64,000 nt of DNA from Metridium senile (GCA_949775045.1 OX459102.1:5700185-5764184); one strand, 5' to 3'. Shown: positions 9,783 to 20,527, counted from the stretch's first letter. Notes: generated by a model from the sequence alone, not told the origin. A program made the numbers and translations.

Positions 9783-12365
9783 ATAGAGGATATTACATGG
9801 GCGCGCGGAGATATGAATTTTATCTTCGAGTGTTGATAAGATATCCGACGAGTGAGCGCAGCGAATGAGTGGGATATCTTTTCAACACGAGAAGATAAAA
9901 TTCATATCTCCAAGCTACAAGATAATCATCGGCGGTGACTTTAATAGCACGATTGGCTCAGCGACGACCGGCAACTATAGGTGTGTTGGTAGTTTCCATC
10001 TCGAAAAATACACCAATAGTGATGACAACGGAGAGCGCCTTCTAAACTTCGCAGAGGCTAACTGGCTGAAAATCGAAAACACTCGCCACCGTGTACGCCA
10101 AATCCACCTATGCACCTGGCGGAGCAATGTAGGTAAGAACGTTTGGAAACGTCTAGATTACTTCCTAACCTGTGGCTTCATATCAAAGATGGTAACCAAT
10201 ATACGCGCAAGAAGAGGCAACATGGACGGCATCTTCGATACAGACCACGCAGCGCTCGAAATGAAACTCAGGATACCAAAGTCTAAGGCAGCGATAAAAC
10301 GATTCCTACCACGCAAACATACACGCGCACGAATCAACCTTACGTGCCTAATGGATGACCCAGATAAGCTAAAGGAGTATGTGGAAACACTGAATGAACA
10401 GCTGGGCGAAATCAACACCCTACATGAAGAAAAAAAAGTATCTCAGGAGTTCAAGGCGGCACGAAAAATGGCCAGTGGTATGCACAACAACGGGGTCGTC
10501 GGGTGTAGTAAGGCTGCTCTTTCGGAGCACTTCACAAAACACTTTCAGGACAGAGGAGACATCCCGATACCGACCGACCTGGTCAATGCTGAAGAACTGG
10601 ACTTTGTAAAAGAAGGACTGGAGGCCCAAGATAACATCAACGAAACTGCACCGGGACCTAAAGAAATAGGGGAGACTATCAGAATGATGAAGAATGGACG
10701 ATGCGAGGGCGCTGGTGACCGCCTAAAAAACGAACAGATAAAGTATGGTGCTGATGCGGTAAAACTCGTACAATGGCTCGTGCTCCTCTTTGCGATGATT
10801 TGGCAGTGCGTTCAGGTTCCAGCAGTTTGGTGCGTAAGCAAGATAACAGCACTTTATAAAAAAGGCGCACACTGTGATCCCGCCAACTATAGGCCACTGA
10901 GTGTGACCAGTACGTTGAGCCGGTTACTACCGATGCTGATCTGCAAGCGACTAGAGGTCGCCTATAACAAATTACTCGACTGGTCACAATGTGGATTCAG
11001 GCGCAACTCATCATGTGCAGACGCAGTACATATACTCCATGAGTGTATCACCAAATACAACGAACAAATCTACATCCTGTATGTCGACCTAACGGCTGCG
11101 TATGATAAACTACCAAGGAAACTCCTTTTCTACCTACTATACAAACGCTTTAAGTGCCACAAGTTAATCGACCTCATAAAAGCTATATACACAGGAACTA
11201 CCGCCACCATCAAAGGACACAATACCAAGATCAACATACAAGAGGGGTGCCGGCAGGGTGGTATTGAGTCACCCCTTCTCTTTAATGTATACCTTGATTT
11301 TGTAGCACGCATTATCGACAGTCGCCTAACCAACCAACTTGGCATAGCGTACGGCATTCACTTTGAGTACTGCATCCCAGGAGAATGTACAAATAGAACA
11401 CAACGGACAACATGCCATGCCAATGGTCACACTTGGATCAAGAAGATCTTATATGCAGACGATGCTGCCTTCCTATTCAGCACCAAGTCGGCCATTCAAG
11501 TAGCAATTTACATCATCAACGACACCCTGGTAGAATACGGTCTTGTGTTATCAGTGAAGAAGACCGAAACGCAGGTTGTCAACTCAACAGACTACGAGGA
11601 GGAAAATCTGATAGAGCTTAACGGGACAAAGATCAAGAATTCCAAAGTGTTCAAGTACTTGGGCGTGAACATTGACCCGAACAACGACACAGCTATGACC
11701 GCACAGCGCATAGCTGCTGCATGGGGCAAGTACAGTGAACTTAAACGCGTTTTGACTGACCACCGCATAAAAATGGGTATTCGACGTAACTTCCTACAGG
11801 CCTATTGTCGATCGCGCCTCACGTACACCGCACATACATGGGATATTAGCGAGAAGAATTTGGCCAGCTTAGAGGTAGTGTGGCGCAAAATGCTACGAAG
11901 TATGATAAAAGGAGGCCACAAGAGGCGCAACAGCCCACCCACGCGCAACAAGAAGGAATCACTACGAGCTTATAACCAGCGCATCAGTAAACAAGAGTGG
12001 GACTACGCATACATCTACAACAACGATGACATCTACCGCATCACCGGTGCTGGTCGTCTTGACGTTTTCATCCGGAAACAAACGATGCGTTGGCTCGGTC
12101 ATGTGGTCCGCATGGAAAATTTCATGCCACAGAAGCAGATACTCTTCGCCAAAAACCAACGTAAATACTCACACGATCGCTGGCTAAAATTAGAAAAATG
12201 GACGGGCCTCGACAGAGGCCAGATCAGGTCAATGATGATGAAGAAGGAACAATTTCATAGCTGGCTGGACGTTTGGGCCAGACCAGCTACTCCCAACGGC
12301 TAGCCGTTACACGGAGGATACAAACTTTACTTTACTTTACATGTAATGTTCTGTTTATTATATAA
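9783..12365. mobile_element. Foldback MITE split by a retrotransposon
   Basis: The left part (9783-9915) reads AGAGGATATTACATGGGCGC and contains a large palindrome (GATATGAATTTTATCTTC / GAAGATAAAATTCATATC). The right end (12339-12365) reads CATGTAATGTTCTGTTTATT. A complete relative at 51329-51452 joins the same two parts directly, which shows that about 2.4 kb was inserted here. The ATG at 9865 belongs to the MITE, so the upstream part of the long frame that starts there is not retrotransposon protein. Confidence 0.8.
9916..12338 (+). mobile_element. 5'-truncated non-LTR retrotransposon (APE endonuclease end plus RT)
   Basis: A continuous frame of about 795 codons ends at 12303. It opens inside the apurinic-like endonuclease ('IIIGGDFNSTIG', later 'DTDHAAL'). 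It then carries reverse transcriptase blocks: 'ITALYKKGAHCDPANYRPLS', 'QCGFRRNSSCADA', 'ILYVDLTAAYDKLPR' and 'CRQGGIESPLLFN', with the catalytic 'YADDAAF'. The C-terminal 'RWLGHVVRME' recalls RTE-like clades. The 3' tail holds short TTTAC repeats. The endonuclease start and any ORF1 are missing, so this is a dead-on-arrival insertion, although the remaining frame has no stop. It may therefore be recent. Confidence 0.85.
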
Positions 12366-13049
12366 CAGATTGAAGAAAATATATATATATTTTTTGAAAG
12401 TTGATTGGTTGAGAGTGATATCACACATGTGCGATATCAATGATATCTTCATGACTAGGATAGGCTTTTTATCTAGTTGATATCACTTGGTATACCACTA
12501 TATGTATAATAATGTGATTTACTTGGTCATATTCCCATTGGAGCTCTTTCAAAAAAAAAGAAAAAAAGAAAATATATATATATTTATACATGTATATGTA
12601 CATACCTCCATTAATTGTTGTCTCTTAGTATTTCCTACATGTACATCATATGTACAGGACTGGGGAGTTCATGCTAAAAGTATATTATAATTTGCATAAT
12701 TCCCAAGATAAATAGGAAGCAATGTTTACATGACATGTACATGTATAAATACAAAATTATTGTGACATTAAAAGTAAAGTTTTTAATATCTTCTACAATG
12801 TAAGCTACAAGTTTAGCTTGAAACTACATGAGCAAACTTGTTTCAATTATATTTAGTTCAGAGAACTAGCGGTAAGCTAGTGTGAACTGTGTCAGTGTTT
12901 CTAAAGAAACAGCTCTGATAAAAGGTAAATTTTGCACTGTAATGAATTTTACACAATAATAAGTTACCCTTCTTACGGTGTAAATTTAAATTTACTTTCT
13001 TATCACAGCTGTATATTGAGTTTATTGGACTGGAAACAAGGGAAATCAC
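12366..13049. other. AT-rich sequence, no gene seen
   Basis: A short palindrome around 12413-12440 (TGATATCACACATGTGCGATATCA) is the only structure. No coding signal. Confidence 0.4.
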
Positions 13050-13151
13050 AGAGTACTAACACTAAAAGCAGAAAGCAATGCTACAATATGTTTAATTAAT
13101 GCTATTTTGTACTAGATAGTGCAAAGCACATGCTTTTAGTCTTTGTACTCT
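13050..13151. mobile_element. MITE, AGAGTRCAAACACTAAAA family (copy 3)
   Basis: The ends are AGAGTACTAACACTAAAAGC and GCTTTTAGTCTTTGTACTCT, around a shortened body with the shared TTTAATTAATGCTATTTTGT block. Confidence 0.8.
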
Positions 13152-13634
13152 ACATAAACAGTTATTTATTATTTAAAAAAGTATCAATGAAATTATTAAA
13201 AGACAATAGAAAACATTGGAGATGTATAAGAACAAATTTAATTTTAAGAGACAACAAATATTTGTACATATGTATAATGTAAAAAAACAAACAATCAAAG
13301 CCATGTAAATATGCATTTTATCCTTTTTAAAAACAATGATTTATGATTGTAAAATATATTGAAAATTTGTCTTTTACATGAAGTATATATTTATAAATGT
13401 ATATAATAATATTAATTAACTTTTTAACCTTGTACATACTTCTATTTATTATTTATATCAATTTTGGATATACTAACTATTTATTAAAGAAATATGACCA
13501 TTTAATGCAGTTATTTGATTGTGTATGAATGTGTTTGATGTGCATTGCAGTACTCACTTGCAGCATTCACTTTTATTAAAGTGGGTGGCTCCTAAAGGAG
13601 CCATTTTTAATATACAAATTAGGTAATACCTAAT

Positions 13635-15677
13635 AGCGGAGCTCCCAGTTTAATTTTTTCTTACAACATCAATATGTGCATGCATGGAAATACCACTTAT
13701 TAGATATTTTCTTGGGTATAATATACGTGCTGATATTTTACGAGTTGCGTACGTTTAATCAGCAAGCAATGAGTAAAATGCCAGCCCGTAATACCCAAGA
13801 AAATATCTAATAAGGGATTTATTATACAACTTACTGTTTATTGTAATTTATATAGCATTTTTCATCGAAAAATATAACCTTTCGGAGATTCAGCGCGCGG
13901 AGAGAGAATCAAAACAAAGCCCTGGAAAAGCCAGTAAAATGTAAGATATTTCTCTCTCTCTTTTTGATTGACATAATGTCAAAAACCTCATTGGCTATCG
14001 ATGTAGATGACGCCATCATGTAACGCAACGCACGAAAGGAAAGTTTGTCATTTACACGAGGGACGGAGATTTCTCATTGAAAAAAGTCCGATAAAAGCAC
14101 GTTAATGGACAATTCATGAATGGAAATTGATTTAATGTAAGTAAAAAAATTGTAATAAATTCCACTGCTTTTTCTTAGGTTGGTTACCGTTTTCATTCTA
14201 TGCACTTTTTCATCTTTTTCTCAAATTTTCAACTGTCACTTCAGTCAATAGTGTTGTTCAGACAAAAAAGTGTTCAGAAATGTTTTTGATGGAAAATACG
14301 ACTCCCAAACGATAGTGTGAATAGCCTTATTATTATCCCTTTTATTTTTAAGTCATTAAGCTTATTTTGCTTTTGATAACGCCTTGAAAAAGTGCTTTGG
14401 CTGAACAGTCGTTTTACGGCCGCTTTTTACCTTCTTTTATTTTCCAAAGTTAGTTAGGATTCCGGATAGAAAAGGTTAAACCTTTTCATTGTATTAGATT
14501 TATTAAAAAGTAGTCATGGCAAATCATAAAACAAAACAAAAAGTTATTTTGAAATGGAATTAAAAATTATAAGTTCTACAAGATCGATTTGAAAAGACAA
14601 GGATTTTAAAACAAGGTATTTTATTATGAAAAACTTTGTGTAAAACATCATTTTTTTCTGTAAAAAAAACTTTAACGACTTTGAAGTAAAAACTACTAAA
14701 AAAGCTCGTTTAGTAAGCATAAAATAGTTAATATTGCTAAATAAACAGAAGTTATTCAACCAATTTTAAATTATGTTTGTATTTCAATTCATCTTTGATG
14801 TTTTCCGTTTATGAGGTAAAACTAGGCTGCAAAACAGTCCCTACTGTTACACGAAAACTACGACGAAAGGAGTTGAAGATTGAACTAATTTTTGAGTTTT
14901 GTCTCTCAAAAACTTGAAACAAATGATAATCTTGAACCATGGATAATAAAAACACTTGAACTTACTTTATCGGTGATTATTTTCTTGAGGTTTTCTTTCT
15001 TCAATGACATTGATCATATTTTGACGAATAGATTTAAGCTTATGTACTTGAATTTTGATGGATTAAACATTGTTCATAGTTCAACTGCCAAGCTTGAAAA
15101 TCCTTCAATAAACTGTGCCGAGGGAAGCAATTTGAAGACAGTTTTCATAACAAACAAGGTCGCTTCTTTATCAATTTGTTTTGAATTGCTGTAGTCTTTT
15201 AATATTCTTCTACGAAGGTATCTACAAATACGTTTTCTTGATCTTTTGGAATCAGTATTTTGCTTTTCTTTAGTATAATTTCTTCGTTTTTGTGTCCTTC
15301 AAGTTTATGTTCTTCTTCGGTCACAACAACTCTCTTTATGTTCTTCGAAGTTCATCGATCTTTCTCCGTTGTTATTTTGAATTAATGAAAGCTCTGCTAA
15401 TAGCAAGTAGTATTTTGTTGTTGTTTGTTTGCCTTTTTTAAGATAAAAGAAAACTTTACTTTGTTGGTCTAGTGCTATTTGGCGCGCGCGTCACTTTTGT
15501 TCCCGCCGAAATGTAACAGCCAATCAGCATCGCGATGGGCGCGGACGTCGGACGTCGGACGTACGCTTGGGATACCTGTGTAAAAACCATCGAAAATAGA
15601 CTCGATGCATTACCATTTTTTCTTAAGTATGGTGCTCCGCTCGCGCGGGCCTTCGGCCCGCGCGGGAGCTCCGCTAT
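13635..15677. other. Possible 2-kb element with ATAGCGGAGCTCCC ends
   Basis: ATAGCGGAGCTCCC at 13635-13648 is inverted as GGGAGCTCCGCTAT at 15664-15677. The right end also holds a strong GC hairpin (GCGCGGGCCTTCGGCCCGCG, 15644-15667). The interior includes an open frame at 14892-15194 with no recognised motif. The matching ends are short, so the element call is tentative. Confidence 0.35.
13696..13814. mobile_element. Small foldback element
   Basis: CTTATTAGATATTTTCTTGGGTA at 13696-13718 is exactly inverted at 13792-13814, around a 73-bp centre. It has no coding capacity and looks like a MITE. Confidence 0.75.
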
Positions 15678-15699
15678 AAAGCATTTTACCTACCAGGAA

Positions 15700-16050
15700 G
15701 GTTTTAGTTGAGAGCTTTAAAGGGAAAGGGCTCGGTAGTGGTTTACTGGTTAGCATCTCATTGTCATTCGGGTTTGAGCCAAGCTTGGATCATATGTGAG
15801 TTGAGTTTGTTTGATGTGTTGCTATCAACCATGTGCTGGTGTCAGAAAACAGAGACAGACCATGAGCGGCATAATGGTTTACTGCTGGCATTTCATTGTT
15901 GTCATTCAGGTTAGAGCCAATTAAGCTTGAATCATATGCAAGTTGAGTTTGTTTGATGTATTGTTCTCTGGCTTACCACAATAATTTTGTATTTCTTTTT
16001 CTGATTGTAACATTGGATGTAGGAGCAACATGTCTTTAGTAAACAAAAGT
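15700..16050. other. Internally repeated AT-rich sequence, no gene seen
   Basis: Two diverged copies of one stretch lie at about 15735-15860 and 15865-15990, sharing GGTTTACTG, CATTTCATTGT and TTGAGTTTGTTTGATGT. No coding signal. Confidence 0.5.
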
Positions 16051-16051
16051 G

Positions 16052-16275
16052 AACAGGTTTCCCATTTAAATCTATACTTTCCCATTTAAATCTGTACTTA
16101 TGCAAATTGTGTTGATGTGTGCTAAACACTGTCACAGATCAACCAATCAGAGTATATTATTTCTGAAGTGAACTTTTCTGATTGGTTGATCTGTGTGCTT
16201 AGCACATATCAACACAATTTGCATATTAAGTACAGATTTAAATGGGAAAGTACAGATTTAAATGGGAACCTGTTA
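16052..16275. mobile_element. Foldback MITE, AACAGGTTCCCATTTAAAT family (copy 1)
   Basis: The two arms (16052-16157 and 16166-16275) are almost perfect inverses: CCCATTTAAATCTGTACTT, GATCAACCAATCAGA and their complements. They leave a loop of only a few bases. A second copy lies at 51989-52183. Confidence 0.9.
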
Positions 16276-16290
16276 GTGATAAATATTAGG

Positions 16291-16821
16291 TCAGGTAGTA
16301 CAAAAGGAGGCGGGATCAATTTTGCAGTTATGGAAAGGATAGCTTATTGTATTCCATTCTCCATATTCAAAAGTAATATCAAGCTGGCCACGATTAATCC
16401 AATAGGTGAGAGCCAGTTGTTTCTCGTCCTCTACCATAAGCTTCACAATGTGGTCTTCTCTCCCTTTGGCTCGCAGTTTTCGGCTTAGGTACTGTTTTAC
16501 CTCTATAATACTCAATGCAGTTAGTCCAGATATAAACTTTTGGAAAGAGTACATAGAGGTAAAACAGATAACCTCAGCTTTGTTGTTCTTCTTGATGAAG
16601 CATCTAGGCTCATTGAAACTACCATCTCTGTTTTCTGACACCAGATGTCTTGCAACTTTGAACACATCATAGGGAATACTTCTAGACATTTTGGCATGGT
16701 ATGGTCTTTTAAAAGCAACCCTTCCCCCAAGACGAACACGTAACCTTTTCAACCACAGTATAGCTTCGCTGCTGAGGATTGAACCAGCATTGAGGGTTGC
16801 AGTGGAGAGGACTTGAGCAGC
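16291..16821 (-). CDS. Terminal exon of an unrecognised protein inside element A
   Basis: On the minus strand a consensus acceptor (ACTTTTTGTATAG) at about 16822 is followed by an open frame of about 175 codons that ends at 16291. Segments include 'GSILSSEAILWLKRLRVR', 'SRSIPYDVFKVARHLV', 'EVICFTSMYSFQKF' and 'DEKQLALTYWINRGQLDITF'. The residue mix is that of a normal globular protein. I do not recognise the family. It shares orientation with the PB1-domain gene 1.8 kb upstream and could be a downstream exon of that transcript or of a separate element gene. Confidence 0.45.
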   Translation of the reverse strand, partial: AAQVLSTATLNAGSILSSEAILWLKRLRVRLGGRVAFKRPYHAKMSRSIPYDVFKVARHLVSENRDGSFNEPRCFIKKNNKAEVICFTSMYSFQKFISGLTALSIIEVKQYLSRKLRAKGREDHIVKLMVEDEKQLALTYWINRGQLDITFEYGEWNTISYPFHNCKIDPASFCTT

Positions 16822-17490
16822 TATACAAAAAGTAATGTATTAATGACAAAATGACAAAAGTTTATTCAGTACCTTAGATATATATACATAATTACAATTC
16901 TTGTTATTAAACAGACGATAAGTTGCAGGCTACCTATAATAACCATTGCTGGCTAACCAAGATAGATAGCTTACATAAGTAATTTTATATATATTATGGT
17001 CAGATTTTAGTTAACATAATATTATAGAATAGAAAAAATGAGACAAAAAAAAAAGATAACATAAATAACATAAATAAAACGCGATCAAGTATGAATTTTG
17101 AAGTATACATATATAATGTCATGTAATGTACATAATTAATGATATGTACAATACATAATTATATGATAACTAAGCTAATATAATAAAAGATTGTGTTTGA
17201 TTTGTAATAAAAGATACATCAGTAAACATAAGTTCTTATCAGTTCTTAGCTTTTTTTAATTTCAAATTTTATAGAACGAATGTCGTGATGATTAAATATT
17301 CCTGCTTTCAGAGAACTAATGTCGTGATGATTAAATATTCCTGCTTTCAGAAATGGTGTACACGAAAAAATAAAGTTCAATTCATGTATATTATTTGTCA
17401 AGTACCATGTTTTCATTGGTGAGGAAATCAAATTTCTGTACTAAAACATATATTCTAGAGAAAGGCCTACCTTTTGACCGCTCAGTGGAC
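16822..17490. other. AT-rich sequence, no gene seen
   Basis: Holds a short direct duplication (AATGTCGTGATGATTAAATATTCCTGCTTTCAGA at about 17278-17311 and 17317-17350). No coding signal until the transposase 3' part. Confidence 0.5.
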
Positions 17491-17494
17491 TGCA

Positions 17495-17813
17495 ATTCAA
17501 AACCGGTAGACCAGCGCTGGAAGTCGGCGATGTACTTGTGATGGATAACTGTCCATTTCACCATAACGCCGGTGGACATATTTTACGAGAATGGCTGGGC
17601 GATCGCAATATTGAACTTGTTTATACACCAACTTACTCCCCTGATTTTAATCCCGTTGAATTCGTATTCAATAAAATGAGAACTGTCATGAACTATGAAT
17701 TACAGGATGTAGTAGCCTACAACATAGAAGTTGCTGCTATAGAGGCGTGTAAACAAATTAAATGCGAAGACATGCACGGGTTTTACGCCTGCACAAATTA
17801 TATTAATCTATAA
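17495..17813 (+). pseudogene. Tc1/mariner-type transposase, C-terminal catalytic part
   Basis: In frame from about 17495 the sequence reads 'FKTGRPALEVGDVLVMDN', where the last Asp is the second catalytic residue. It continues 'CPFHHNAGGHILREWL' and 'YTPTYSPDFNPVEFVFNK', whose Glu is the third. Thirty-seven residues separate the Asp and Glu (DD37E). A splice acceptor at CCGCTCAG|T (17490) would open this exon. About 25-30 residues that normally link 'NVLAGL' to 'TGRPALEVGD' were not found in the 11 kb between the halves. They may lie on an unseen small exon or have been lost. The stop at 17811-17813 gives an apparently complete C-terminus. Confidence 0.8.
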
Positions 17814-17859
17814 GAATTTGAGTGATAGTTTGCCAATTGAAAGATTCCACGACTGATAA

Positions 17860-18101
17860 GGGGCCGACCATTTAACTTTTGAGGGGGGGGGGGGGGGGGG
17901 GGGTTGGTATGATTTGGTCCGTGCACGAAATTTTTTTTAGCCAGCTGGCATGCGCACGGAATTTATTTGATAGAAATGCAAAGATTTGAGTGGCAATTTT
18001 GGCTTGCAGGAAATTTTTTTTGGCCCTTCGGGCCGTGCAGGAAATTTATTTTCAAAATCACCCACCCCCCACCCACCCTCAAAAGTTAAATGGTCGGCCC
18101 C
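17860..18101. mobile_element. Harbinger-like MITE with TAA target duplication
   Basis: The ends GGGGCCGACCATTTAACTTTTGA and TCAAAAGTTAAATGGTCGGCCCC are exact inverses, flanked on both sides by TAA. A poly-G run at 17883-17902 faces a C-rich run on the other side. A 3-bp TWA-type target duplication suggests PIF/Harbinger. It sits just downstream of the transposase stop. A related design occurs at 53871. Confidence 0.8.
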
Positions 18102-18641
18102 TAACAAGATACACTATAATTACAATATTAAACTTGCGACACATTGTCGCGACAACACTGATAGTACCGCGTTCGCTACCTTGAAATTTCTTCAAATTTC
18201 TCTTGATTTGCACATGTAATGTATCTATAATATGTCTTTAATAATTTTTATACACGACCTCATAGCTTTTTTTTCAATTAAATCAGTTTTATTTATAATT
18301 TTACATGTAAAGGATGAAAAAACTCAAACACACAGAAACAAGTGTGACTTGTTGCAATATGTAAACACAATTTATTATACAACAGAATGTATTTAACTCA
18401 GCACAGTTATTTGAAATTATAAAACATCATCAACAGTCTAATAGTGCTATTACTATTTTTGACAATTTTCAATGTTCATTTATTTATCAATGAAACTGAA
18501 ACGTACCCGATTTGAAATTAACCGGCCTTGAAATTGAACGTGTGACAGTCACTGGGACGATTGCTTGATTTTTGTTAAGCCGGTGCATAATATCTTTGAC
18601 TAAATGTATATAATATGTTCATAACATATTGACAATAACTA
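18102..18641. other. Sequence between convergent genes, no gene seen
   Basis: AT-rich, with no coding signal. This is the space in which the two outer genes of element A would terminate. Confidence 0.4.
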
Positions 18642-19880
18642 TTACTTAATAAACTCATTTTGGATAGAAACAGCAAGTTTAAAATCAAGTTCATTTGACT
18701 GTGGTTGAGAGCACACAGGGTTGGCTGAAGCGGCCGCAGTCATAGTCGATGTCATTGTCGAAGTTGAATTTCGTTTAGGGAAACGAATAGCGTATTCATC
18801 TTGAAGAATTCTCTTCTTAGGATTCACAGCGGTGTCAGGATTTGTCTCAGGCCTCTTATGCATCTGAAACTCACGAACTGCGTCCTTCAAAAGCTGACCA
18901 ACGCAATTTCTCGGTGGTAGATTTCCTTTACACTTTTTCTGCAATAGAGCAACATGTTGATTTAAGAGTGCCCAGTTTTTTACTCCGTTGACTACATAAA
19001 GATCAGGGTCCGTGGAAATAATATCATCTTCTATCTTCCTTGCAAACGAATCTTCGACCGTCCTATACGATCTATATTTTTGCTGGTATTCAGTTTCAAG
19101 TAAAGTAAGTTCTGATTTCGTTTTCTCGACTGCCTGGGAAAGACTGCGACGTGTTGCTTTGTCCTCAGGGTGTTTCTCAATTAAACCACATAGCATGACC
19201 GACGTACACGGTTCCCCATCGCAAATTCGTCTATTGTGTCCAGTTTTTAAATGACATTGTCCACAAATAGTTAGACGACCAGAATTAAGACATTGTGCTC
19301 GAGCGAGTTGTCGTTCAAATGCGTCTTTAGCTGCTTTCGCGTTGTTTAGTTCTGTTTTGACGCTAGTAATACTTTCGCGTTTTCGTTGCAGCATTCTTTC
19401 CACGGGACTATCATTATGAATTTCCTTTACTCCAGATGTTCCAGGAGCTATTGGTCTTTGTGTAGGTGTAAATAATTCTCTTTTCGAAGAACCAGCACTG
19501 TTTGCCCGGGTGTTTGCCGACATGACACCTGATTCACGACGTCTCTCGATAATCTCTGGTGTGGATTGTGGCTGCCATTCGATTTTGACGGTTAATCTTC
19601 TAAATGTTGCTCCTTGCACGATACTAGCACATCGTAAGGCTTCATGAAGTGTATCTTCGCTACGAAGGTTTACAAATGTCTGTTCGTCATCTCTGTATTT
19701 GATTCTAAGTTCTGTATCGGGAATGAATTGCAAGCAGTCGACTTTAGATCTGACGGCTTTCAAAAGATCTTCGAACGTTTTAAGTTCCGTTTCCTCTAAG
19801 GCTATCACAACGGCGCGGTCCTCTGAGAAAGATATATTGTAGAAAACTTTAAGTTGAATCATTGTGGACCTAGACAGCAC
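18642..19880 (-). CDS. PB1-domain, zinc-knuckle protein of element A
   Basis: An intact 412-residue frame whose ATG lies 32 bp inside the right TIR. Residues 8-105 look like a PB1 domain: 'IQLKVFYNISFSEDRAVVIA', a conserved acidic loop 'RIKYRDDEQTFVNLRSEDTL' (the OPCA-like D/E pattern), then 'HEALRCA'. A basic, Ser/Pro-rich linker (110-175) and a probable coiled coil (170-200) follow. Next is a CCHC-like knuckle, 'CGQCHLKTGHNRRIC' (CX2CX5HX4C), then further helices and a basic tail, 'NPKKRILQDEYAIRFPKR', that could be a nuclear signal. PB1 domains oligomerise through acidic and basic faces. A role as DNA-binding or assembly partner of the transposase is inferred from position only. Confidence 0.75.
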   Translation of the reverse strand: MLSRSTMIQLKVFYNISFSEDRAVVIALEETELKTFEDLLKAVRSKVDCLQFIPDTELRIKYRDDEQTFVNLRSEDTLHEALRCASIVQGATFRRLTVKIEWQPQSTPEIIERRRESGVMSANTRANSAGSSKRELFTPTQRPIAPGTSGVKEIHNDSPVERMLQRKRESITSVKTELNNAKAAKDAFERQLARAQCLNSGRLTICGQCHLKTGHNRRICDGEPCTSVMLCGLIEKHPEDKATRRSLSQAVEKTKSELTLLETEYQQKYRSYRTVEDSFARKIEDDIISTDPDLYVVNGVKNWALLNQHVALLQKKCKGNLPPRNCVGQLLKDAVREFQMHKRPETNPDTAVNPKKRILQDEYAIRFPKRNSTSTMTSTMTAAASANPVCSQPQSNELDFKLAVSIQNEFIK

Positions 19881-19912
19881 TCGACACTGACTTTCTCACA
19901 AGATGGTGCTTG

Positions 19913-20039
19913 TGATTTTCGCGCCTTTAGCCGTATCACATGTCAATTCTTGACATGTTGCCCCTGGTAACATCATACTATAAACGTCAAAACTACGTAA
20001 CAAAACTTGGGCTGTGCCAAACTTAAGTGCAAGGCGTAG
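19913..20039 (-). repeat. Right terminal inverted repeat of element A
   Basis: 127 bp, inverse of 5357-5483 with one mismatch. It ends 32 bp upstream of the PB1-gene ATG and so is the likely source of that gene's promoter. It contains the same 21-bp palindrome at 19937-19957. Confidence 0.95.
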
Positions 20040-20041
20040 TA

Positions 20042-20170
20042 TTGGTATTCCGTAATATCAACAAATAATAAAATGTCTCAATCTCACCCAGGGCCAGTTA
20101 CCAGGCCTCAGTATTGCATTCCCGTCCACCATATTTGGTCTGACTGCATTGCTAGCTGGGATACTAATGT
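20042..20170 (-). repeat. Dispersed repeat shared with the CniFL array
   Basis: The reverse complement matches 28108-28240 and 36938-37070, for example GGTGGACGGGAATGCAATAC and GGCCTGGTAACTGGCCCTG. The copy here is cut at the right end of element A. In the array copies GGAATACCAATA continues as TTTCATACC, so TA was the point of interruption. Confidence 0.85.
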
Positions 20171-20372
20171 ATTGGGTTCCAGAGACTCTATACACACCCA
20201 TGCATCAAACAATACAACAGGCAGAAGCTGCCGATGAGGATTATGGGATACCTTGTTGTGGCAAGAGACAAACAACCAGTCAAGACACGGCATGCATTGT
20301 GATCTCAAACAGTAGTAAATAGATTAAAATCAAAATTTCTATAGAGGGGGCGTTGGGGGTAGTGACGTGTCA

Positions 20373-20527
20373 ATAGGTGGGTTGCAACCATTCCCAAGAG
20401 AGTGAATTGAACAAAAGTACCACCATGCAGTCACGATGGTTTTCTTTTGTCAAGATCAACTACCAGCATGGCTGCCGTGTCTTTTGTTTAATTCACTCTC
20501 TCGGGAAGGGTTGCACAATCCACCTAT
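20373..20527. mobile_element. Foldback element
   Basis: ATAGGTGGGTTGCAACC...AAGAGAGTGAATT at 20373-20408 is inverted with a few mismatches at 20488-20527 (AATTCACTCTCTCGGGAAGG, TTGCAC, CCACCTAT). The centre has no coding potential. Confidence 0.7.

Larger units (their letters stand above)
5357..20039. mobile_element. Element A: 14.7-kb DNA transposon, 127-bp TIRs, TA flanks
   Basis: The first 127 bases (5357-5483) recur inverted at 19913-20039 with one mismatch (C at 5460 against G). The ends read CTACGCCTTGCACTTAAG and each is flanked by TA (5355-5356 and 20040-20041), as expected for Tc1/mariner insertion. A transposase 5' part starts 19 bp inside the left TIR and a PB1-domain gene starts 32 bp inside the right TIR, transcribed towards each other. 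The interior also holds a coiled-coil gene, an unidentified exon, a nested retrotransposon and several MITEs. The outer flanks come from two different repeats, so end-to-end mobility as one unit is inferred rather than shown. Confidence 0.75.

Noticed and set aside
9865..9915. ATG at 9865 as the real start of the reverse transcriptase
   Set aside because: This stretch is MITE sequence with a counterpart at 51329; homology to endonuclease begins only at about 9919.
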